From contig CM056743.1 of assembly GCA_029851415.1 (NCBI GenBank), forward strand, positions 16,360,727 to 16,424,726: a stretch of DNA of 64,000 nt, read 5' to 3'. The stretch's first letter is position 1. Each line of letters opens with the position of its first letter. Shown here piece after piece: positions 55,230-64,000 of the stretch. Both the position numbers and the translations under genes were made by a program. The DNA is from Eretmocerus hayati (taxonomy: Eukaryota > Arthropoda > Insecta > Hymenoptera > Aphelinidae). The notes under the pieces are model-generated. The model worked only from the letters and a program-made list of their open reading frames with translations. It was not told where the DNA came from and ran no database searches.

Positions 55230-58200
55230 ACGCCTTAGAATAATAACTACCAGCTGATAGGAGAACAACATTGGTGATGCTCCAAGGTGGTGTTGGATAC
55301 CGACTTACAGATCCCTGTAGAAATGATAACAATTCCGAGTTTCGAAATCATTCTTTCAATACTGAACCAATTGATACCGAATTGCAACAAGACTAAGAGG
55401 GTCAATCAAAGAATCGGCGCTGACTGCAAATTTTTGCGAACGACCAGTATAATTAGAAAATGTCTCGCTTCCAAATTCAGAGAGAGCGGGATTGTGCAAC
55501 TTATATTCCATTCTATTACAGATATATAACCCTTTGTTGCGAAGATCAGGGTCATTGGCGATTTGTAAAGATCTTCCGAATCAAAGGTGACTCTTACATT
55601 AGCATTCCATGAGAAAGCTATTGAATTGTTCCAAAACTCGTGTGACAGAATATACAAACACCGCAAACACCGCTATTAGGTGGCCGGTAGGTAATAGTTG
55701 CAGCAGAGGAATATTAACGCTCACCAAACCGCTGTCAACCTCGATCTAGACAGATGTGACTCGTCGACATTGTATGATGCTAGCTAGCACAAGCTAGCTC
55801 AAATTGTTTTTCTCCCTGCTGCTTCTAGCCTCGATGACCAGATGAATACGAATGAAGCCCGATGAGTTTCCACTCATGGAGTCTCACAGTCTCATGAGGC
55901 CCAATATTCGCGATGCTTGCTATGAAGTCGTTATGACTACTCGTGGAGTGAAAGATGATGATCCACTCACAGCGTAGGAGGCAGTTTGTGGGATCTCTGA
56001 TTGTCAAGGGTTTTTTCGAATTCACGAAGGAAATGGAAAATTGGCAGTACTGTGGTTGAAAATTTTCTCGTGTGAGTTATTATTTCATCATTGGATGATG
56101 AATCACTTTATTCGTCAACTGATGGATATGTATTATGAGTGATAGCTGCCCTGGGTTGCTGCGATGATTCTCAAAATAAGTTCAGTATACTGCAAGGTTT
56201 TATTGAAGCACCTCACGCTTTTATGGAATGTAGTACACAATAGGATGTGATTATTCAGGGTAATCTTGATATAATATGAGGTTTGAGATAACGATATCTT
56301 GCTTTGATGATGATATTTCTCTGATATGAGGTTCTTTCAAACTTGCGGTGGAGCCAGGAGGGGGTGAAATTATTTCTACATTTTGAGTCATCTTGTTTTG
56401 ATACAACTTTTAAGTTGGAGCGAAGCTTAATAGTATCTTCTGCACCAAGTTCATGAGGTTGTATCTCGCTTCTGAGCGATTGGTTTTCGACCCTAGCCAC
56501 AGGTGAGGGTCGAAATAATCGCTCGGGAGCGGGGAACCTCAAGAACGAGGTGAAAATACTATTTCATGCAATTTTACGAGCACTCAAACATCGGAGAATG
56601 GCATAAAAAATTTTTCTTATTATCTTTTCGGTATGAGAGAAGTTTCAAATGAGGAATTTGGGATCAAATATGCGCACACTCATTCGTAGAAATTTCGTTT
56701 ATCGTTCCAAGAAATTTTTTTTGTAGTTTATATATGGATTTTCCCGAGAGATGTTTTTCAGTTGATTTCCCGAGGTATATGACTATCATTTGAGCATGAA
56801 AAAGATCACTCTGAGTCAAACAATCAATGATTGGCATGACGGAGGTGAGTTGAGCACAAATTTTTAACAATCTCGCCATTTTGATCGTAGAGGTATTTCC
56901 TATCTTTGATCCCATTTCTAGTGGTTAGAAGCTCTTCGAGTTCCATTTTCATGCAATGATCGTGAGATCGGTATAGCTCGAAATCATCACGGACCGAAAA
57001 AAATGTTCGAGTCGATAGAGAAAGAAACGAGCTCCCTCGATGACTGATCACCTCATTTAATCCATAGGTTTTTGGAGAATTATCTCTGAGATACTTGACA
57101 GTACATCATCCAAAATGTGAGATGGGAAAATCTTCAACTATGAAGGAGTCTGAGGGAACGTATAGGTCACAGGTGGTTGGAAGCGACCTAGAGAAGTGAT
57201 AAAGTATGAGACGAAGATGTGAGGACAAGTGGAGCGACGTTCAGTGTTCCTACGTGTTTGAAATAGTAAGCTCACCTTTATACGAGGGAGTAAGCTGAAG
57301 TCACCGTTATATCTCGTTTACCTCATCATCCCGAAGCTCTCTACCCCTCTGACCTCTTTCTGTATTCCCTACTCCCTCGGGTTGCCTCACAAAGTCAACG
57401 AGAAAATAATGTCGAAGAGTGCACTGATTTTTCCTTGTTGCGAAGAATATCTCAAACGAGATGGCTACCATTCTACTTTTGCTTGCATGAATGATATGAC
57501 AACATGAACCTGTCGCTGTTGGGATCCAGTAAACCTGGCGGTGCTTCAAAATTCTCCAGTTGAATGGATATACTCTATCTGATGTCTTTGGGAGATCCAT
57601 GAATTAATATGGAGTCGAATTGTTTCAATATATAGCGACTATTTTGGATGATTTCTACAGCCAGATGACAACATGTCTGATCAGACATGACGGGAGTTTC
57701 CTTACCAAACGGCTCTATGCAATCATCAAATCATGAGAAACAATCCGATCAGTAACCGAATCCATCCCTTGCACAGAAATAACAGATCGTTTAGACAACG
57801 ACTCACGGGATATCTCGCGCTATCGAGCGCAGGATATAAACGATAGATGACCCGACCAATGACGCCTTGGTTCGACGCTCGACAGGGTCTATTTGGGAGC
57901 TGGAAAAATGGCTCTCTTAAATCTCCACGGTGAAACTTTACCATGAATGGCAAACAACACAATCGGCTGTTTTCACAATTTTCCGCTGCACAGTTTCAGT
58001 GATGGCGAACAGGCCAGAATCAAGTGATTCATTCAATGCTCTAGACGGAGAAAAATAGATCTTCTACCTAACGAGATGAAAGCGAGCAAATACCGAATGT
58101 GAATCTAGCAGCAGCGGTAGCAGCAGCGGCAGCAATGGAGTGGAGCAATTTTCCCTGGAATTCCGCCAAATACACGTGAGAGAACGGACAAAGCGAGCAA

Positions 58201-59087
58201 TCGAGTGCCTTTTTTTCTATCATGTACGGCAATATACGCATGTGTCGCGAGGCCAAACTGCAGCCTGTTCATGCAACGGTTGACCCTTTCCATTCTATTT
58301 TTAGCAAGTGTATTGGCAATAGTATTTCATCGTTATATCATGCCTATGAAATATTTCCATGCACAGGCTCAGGATGTAAATTTGGTTAGAGCTATTCGTA
58401 AGTTTATAGGAACACATATACGAGCCGCTAAAACTGTGATTGGAATCCACGGCAATTTTATGAGAGATTAATTAGAGAGAGGATGAGTACAGCAATCAGT
58501 CCGAATTTCTCAAGAATGTGATTCTGAATGATCGAAATCAATCCGTCACCAATAGTCTTCCTGGGACCAGGGAATTGAGATTCAGAATTATTCGATAACC
58601 TCCAAGACGGCATTCAATCGAAAAGAGTATACATTGAAACAATGGAATATCTGCAAATATGAAATGAATGATGGATCCAGGGATGGAATTGATGTTCATC
58701 ACTGATGTATGTGAATTAAAATATGTGGTCTGGCCCATGATACGTTTGAAACGGGTTGCACCACGATGAGCTACTGTACAGTCATGGAGGAACTCTTACT
58801 GGGCATGACGTTGGTGGAGTAGCTGGTGTATGGCATTCGACTTCTGGACCCTCCCAAAAACTAAATATAATGGTTCCTAGATAAACGACTCTAGAACCAT
58901 CTCTCAATCAAGAGCTCCCGGAACCCAGTGAGGTGTATAAGTTTGCTACTCTTGTGATGTCCTGTGCGCTTGCGCTTCCAGGGAGAGCATCGAAATTCTG
59001 AGGAACTCGACGAATATGTTTAGTCTAGAAAGGGAGATAGCTCAGTTCTACATATTGAAGTTGGTGTCTTACCGATCTTGAAGGACG
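55230..59087. other. Anonymous stretch
   Basis: No supported gene. A CAG/CGG-type trinucleotide run (AGCAGCGGTAGCAGCAGCGG) lies at 58107-58132. Overlapping frames at 56255-57051 and 57307-57962 lack recognisable domains. Confidence 0.45.
58107..58132. repeat. Imperfect GCA/GCG trinucleotide repeat
   Basis: Nine imperfect AGC/GGC/GGT triplets in a row. It lies opposite a small minus-strand frame rich in Ala. Confidence 0.7.
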
Positions 59088-59362
59088 GTGGAGAACTAAA
59101 TCGATTCCCAAAATTTCGTGATGGATATTCTATTACGACGTTTCATCCACGAAGATTCGTGGACCTCACTAGGTTTTGTTATTCTTCAGATTGTCATGGT
59201 ATATATTGAACGATCTCGAGCTGGAAGCCAGACGTTATGTCTGGTCTCCAAAAATATCTAAAGATTAACCAAACCTTAGCCTGATGAGGTCCACGAATCT
59301 TCGCGGACAAAACGTCGTAATAAAATTTCCATCACGAAATTTTGGGAATAGATTCGATTTTA
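59088..59362. mobile_element. Foldback MITE-like element
   Basis: AATCGATTCCCAAAATTTCG and CACGAAGATTCGTGGACCTC on the left are inverted at 59280-59360 (GAGGTCCACGAATCTTCGCG, CGAAATTTTGGGAATAGATT). A CCAGAC-GTTAT-GTCTGG hairpin marks the centre (59228-59244). No coding capacity. Confidence 0.7.
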
Positions 59363-62300
59363 CACCCCTCAAGATTGATGGGGCGACACCAACTTCAATA
59401 TTCATCATCAAAGACGAAAAATCCACAATATCTATCATCAGCCCGGTTTTACGTCGTTATTGCCTACTCCCAAGAATCTCCATCTTCAGAATCTTTGCAA
59501 AACTCTCGCCTCAAAAAACAGGGACTGCGCAGGCCTGACTGACCCTGTTATGAATTTCAATGGTGGACTATTCACCGCAGACTTGTTCTCATCTAAGTAA
59601 TGCGTGGCTTGAAATCAATCATTCCCAATCTCGAACCTTCCGGCGGAGAAGTTTTCAGTACATTCCATGATTCCCATATTTTCCTCATTCGAAAAAACTA
59701 TCTTCTGTCACTGCCTGCGCTGTCTTTCAATACCCGCAGAATACTTGGAGGACATAACCCATGAAGGTTGTGTTCATCAATGTCTCTTCGTTACGCATCT
59801 CGACAGGGGATATGTTTCTACAGGTACTGTTGTGAGAACAAAAAGTTCCATCATTCTTATTTCAGAGCAGGCTTCTTTTTCACGCTCAATGTCATGATTG
59901 AGATGTTCCAAATGATATGCGTGTGAAATTTTGGGCCACGATGTTCTGGATTAAACACAAACGCTGCATCAAGTTTCATCATATGGTAACAACATCGTTA
60001 TTTCTAGCTCAACACGGTCCACTTGATCGGTTTATTGCTTACGCCTGACTCAACCAGCAAAAACTTGGCTAATGCCTTGCTTCTGTGAAAGTTGGGTGGA
60101 CAAACATATTCCATGCAGTTGAGTGTCGACAGCTATGGTAGAGATTCAGACGACCGTGACAGAAGTGGCAGTAAAAGACCCGCAAGGTTATCTGTTACAG
60201 CTACCCCTTGGGAATCACAAGCAACTACAAGAGTGGGGTTGAACGCGTATTTTTCCATCCATCAATCGAATTTCGAAATGATTTTGGACCACAAGGAAGA
60301 AGAATATTATTCAGTACACGGCAGAGGAATGAGATGCCCGTGACTGTAGAGTATCAATTGTTGGGCTTTACCTCGACATTATTGTCCCACAGTCACCGAA
60401 ATCCAACTCTCTTGTCTAGTACAGTAATGGAGTAAACAAACTAGAAAACAGAGGATTATTCGAACTATTTGCAAGAATCTTTTAGAGCTCTTGAGAGTTT
60501 TCTGATAATAGAGTGATATTTCTGAGGAGACCCACACAGAAGTATTAGGCTTATTTTGCAATGATGAAAACATCAGCTTGATGTACACTAGAATCCCTTC
60601 AAATTCAATAAAGGAGGGAAACGACAATACAGCTTTATGGACAGACCTAAATTCAACAGACGGACTAGAATGCGCAAGTTCAATGTTCGACTTGGGTGCA
60701 TAGCTGCCCGCTTGGTAATACCTTCACGTACTTCCACAGCCCCAACGAGCTCAGCATTTTGACCTTGTGCGCGTTTGTGCACAGTAGCCTCGGAAGCTTT
60801 TGTATGCGTGGTTAAACGAGCTTGTATTCCATGTAACAAGCAGCTACGGACAATTGATATAATCACTTTTGTCCCATCCTGATTGGATTGTGGCAAATAG
60901 GGACCCTCCAGGAACAATTCTGTGATACATAGAATCATATTTGCAAATCATGTTACGGTTGGAGAGTAGGTAGAGAGCTCCAAGAAAAATACTGGATCTC
61001 CTTCTCTCAATTCTGCGAACCGAAGCCCACCGTGTTTGCTCTCAGTTCTCCCCCAATAGAGAGATGACTAGAATCAACGCAAGTTGAGGATATTTTTCGT
61101 ATCAACGATTTCAGCAAAACTCTTGGGAATTGGTGAATTATCGCGAGACGAATGGCCAAACCTCAGTATCCAATTCGGAGTTCACAAATTTTCCCTAAGA
61201 TTTAATACTTTTTCCAAATTCATCGATCAAGAACTATAATCTAATTCATTCTATGGATTGAGGAGGTAACCAACAGACTCGAAAGCTGTGAGGAGAAGAT
61301 TCATCATATCGTTGACAGAATTTTCACTGAAAAATGTGAGAGTAATGGGAGATAGACTTGTTCATCGGTCATTTCAAGGACTTTGCCGAAGTTCAGAATA
61401 CATTATTTACAGGACAGTTTTGGATTATCGATGAACCGCTCAACCGGAGAGTAGAATTGCCAGAAATGATTTCTGTTATTACGCATACATCGGGCATTCT
61501 GATCGATATGGAAATACCTCATTCAACCCGATACATTCAGAATTTCTTCTCAAGTTCTACGTATGGTCAGAATGAGTAAGAAATCTCTTCCTCTGGATGC
61601 ATAGGAATGATGGGAGCTCAAATTAACTCAATGAAGTAGAGCTCCATGCGATGTAATTCCAACACATTTCTCTGAAATATCCCTCAATGTCTTGAACACA
61701 GTCAACCACGACGTATCGTGAGTCACTACTACCCTAACAAAGCTATTGCGCTCTTTACGGATAGAGATTCTCATTTCTAAGATAGCACAGGTTTGAATAT
61801 CTATGCTTTGAGCTTCAGACTTTATTTTCTGCCTGTTGGCGTAAGTACCACAAGCCTCAGGCAAGTTTTGAGTGCCAACCACTTTAGAGCTACAACACTC
61901 ATCCTCAATGGTGCCTCTCAAGACCCTCAGGAAAAAAGAAATTCTGCAGCAATGGAGCCTCAATCTTGGCTGCTAATGTTACTATCATTAGCAATCGATT
62001 ATGAACTTGCCCGAAAAAAGTTCCTCCGGCATGAATCGTTTGGATAGTACTCCCCCTTCTTGTTTCACTCTTTCTGCTAAGGGGAGGATTTTGTTCAGTT
62101 TCCCTACTATTCTCCGCTTTCATTCATCTGAACTTTCAGTATGGATAACAATTTTGAGGCAGATATTACATGATTCGAATTTTTGAGCACATCTCTTCTC
62201 GAGATTTTTCTTATTTGTTCCTGATGACCGATACTGTTCATGGATGACTAACTCAATTCTCACTCTACTCGGAGAGTGAATATCCTCAAAATCCATTATC

Positions 62301-63429
62301 CTGCGAATGGAGCAATATCTGTCGTTCAATTTAATAGCTTCTTCCATCTCCACAATGCATTCAGTAATCTTCATGATCCTCTATTGTGCGAGGCAGATAC
62401 GAGTTTCACGAGTGTCGCATCCTCCCAAGCGAGCGGTTGCGACACTCCACTGACCGTTCTGTGAGGGATTGAATCAGCAAGGTATATCTTGATGAAAGAG
62501 AATGTCCAACAGTTGGTCTTGCTTTTTCACAGGTTCGAAGCATAGATAGAAATTGGCTCAAAGCATGGACTGAAAATATACGAATCTTCCTAACGCAGTT
62601 CGACTTAGCTATCCATGCCACGCATAGATCTATCTGAGATAGTACTCGTTCAATTTTCATCAATCGTGATCCCTTACGATGATTCATAATCAGTGGGTCC
62701 CATGCATAGGTATGATTGTAACTAATCCGCTCAGCAAATCACATAAGGGAGACGTTTCTGCGATTCTCCTTGGGAATGATTTTTATTTGGTCAATGATGT
62801 CTTTACGGTCATGTTGCTTCACGTATCACGGATGGTCATTCCATTTTCAATATGCAGAGAACCTTTCGAAAAGTTCCTCGAGATGCATAGAATTTACGAC
62901 AAATGTGGTTTAGAGTTTAAGGTATGAAGACCAGTGCAGATTCCGGAGGAATATCCTTTATTCAAAGGTTAGGCAGATAGCCAGAAATCGTCACGACTAG
63001 ATTCTATGCATTCATCTAATGGAGCTATTAAACGCACGGTTGAATCCACCCGTGAGCGATAGGATCAACTCGAGTGAAAAACTCTGTTAAATTCATGTTT
63101 TATAGACTGAAGTGACCATGAATAATGCCCGTTTGTAGAGCTGCTTCGATGAGCTCGAATCACCTCGCCCAAGCCCCAAACGCACACTTTTTCAATTTTG
63201 CGACTTCTACCCCAGAGTCGAAGATCTCCGAGACCTTTGCTTTAACTGGATCTCAATATCATCATCACGAACAAAAACAGGAGGAATGATTGAGATGCAG
63301 AGGTTCTCTCCACACTGAGAACCAGGAAAGAGCTCTAGAGGGTTGATTTCCAGCAATATTTCTCTATACCATTCCATTTCACAGAAAAATAGGATCCAGA
63401 GACTATATCGACGCCTCTTACAAAGATAA
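59363..63429. other. Anonymous stretch
   Basis: Several plus-strand frames (60208-60435, 61358-61579, 62679-62927) read smoothly for 70-80 codons but show no recognisable domain, splice borders or conserved order. None is supported as a gene. Confidence 0.35.
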
Positions 63430-64000
63430 TCACCTCTTTTCTTGTGACTGACGAAGATTAACGTTTATTCGTTGTGAACACGAAGATTAACGGATTCTTC
63501 TTAGGTCCACGAAAACTAACACTTACTCCTTAAGGACACGAAGATTAACACTTACTGCTCAACGGCCCATGAAACTAGCACTCACTCCTGAACGGTATGG
63601 ATATCATAACACACTTAGACACGTTCTCGTTCAAAAGGACGGAGACATAGTATTTCGTCTGAGGGCCACGAGGAAAAACACATTCTCTTTAGTGGCACAA
63701 AAATTAACGCATCCATAGACTTCATTCATGGAGGGACGGAGACTGTCAGTATTTTGTTTGAGACGAAGCACTTATAATCTCCATCCCTTCAAGAATGGAG
63801 TCTACGAATGTGCTAATTTTCGTGCCGCTAAGGAGAATGTGTTACTTTTCGTGGCCTTAAGACGAAATACTTATAGTCTTCGTCCCTTCGAGAAAAAAAT
63901 GCACGAATGTGTTAATCTTCGTGCAGTTTGAGGAGTAAGTGTTACTCTTCGTGGTCTTAAGCAGTAAGAGATGATCTTCGTGGCGCTGAGGCGTAAGTGT
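63430..64000. repeat. Head-to-head 30-bp minisatellite, cut by window end
   Basis: From about 63440 to 63690 the unit reads CACGAAGATTAACACTTACT plus about 10 bp (CCTTAAGGC-like). From about 63755 to 64000 the unit appears in reverse complement (AGTAAGTGTTACTCTTCGTG). The switch point is near 63720. This is the same layout as the 75-bp array at 2600-3530. Confidence 0.8.

Overview
This is eukaryotic nuclear DNA, most likely from an invertebrate animal. It is about 40% G+C and has no operons, no bacterial-style long genes and no ribosome binding sites. It has GT/AG-bounded exon candidates and TATA boxes, TA- and TTAA-flanked transposon relics, and tRNA-like units with box A, box B and oligo-T terminators. 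No protein domain can be named with certainty. No intact multi-exon gene can be assembled by eye. Coding potential is limited to short exon-like pieces or frames interrupted by stops and frameshifts, so the window reads as gene-poor and repeat-rich.

The dominant feature is inverted repetition at every scale. From left to right: a degenerate fragment resembling proteasome assembly chaperone 4 (65-360); a decayed frame running into a 108-bp minisatellite (1671-2330); a 75-bp minisatellite that flips orientation (2600-3530); a long low-stop frame (4320-5804); a 0.39-kb foldback (9482-9872); a TA-flanked pogo/Tigger-like element (9977-10879) holding a nested 14-bp-arm palindrome; a 1.56-kb foldback with tandem subrepeats (18015-19573); and a mariner-like relic (26361-27148).

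The centre is a composite inverted-repeat structure of about 11.3 kb (29965-41300). Three copies of a self-palindromic module (A) sit at its left end, middle and right end. Inside the right half, two further arms (B) of about 0.65 kb face each other, each carrying a tRNA-like (CTC anticodon) RNA polymerase III unit. Between the left and middle modules lie minus-strand exon candidates, a TATA box with an upstream series of seven GTAC-centred hairpins, and a 148-bp TTAA-flanked MITE.

Further right: a 2.7-kb element with GATTGA on both sides and repeated TTAGGCCCTTTT units (44299-47019), with a (TA)n-centred foldback inside it; a 2.1-kb palindrome with almost no spacer (49098-51200); a perfect 25-bp-arm hairpin (52311-52364); a 1.45-kb palindrome (53775-55229); a 0.28-kb foldback (59088-59362); and a 30-bp minisatellite that switches strand and is cut by the window end (63430-64000).

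The remaining stretches are anonymous AT-rich DNA. All comparisons were made by eye, so boundaries are accurate to roughly 5-30 bp except where a target-site duplication fixes them.
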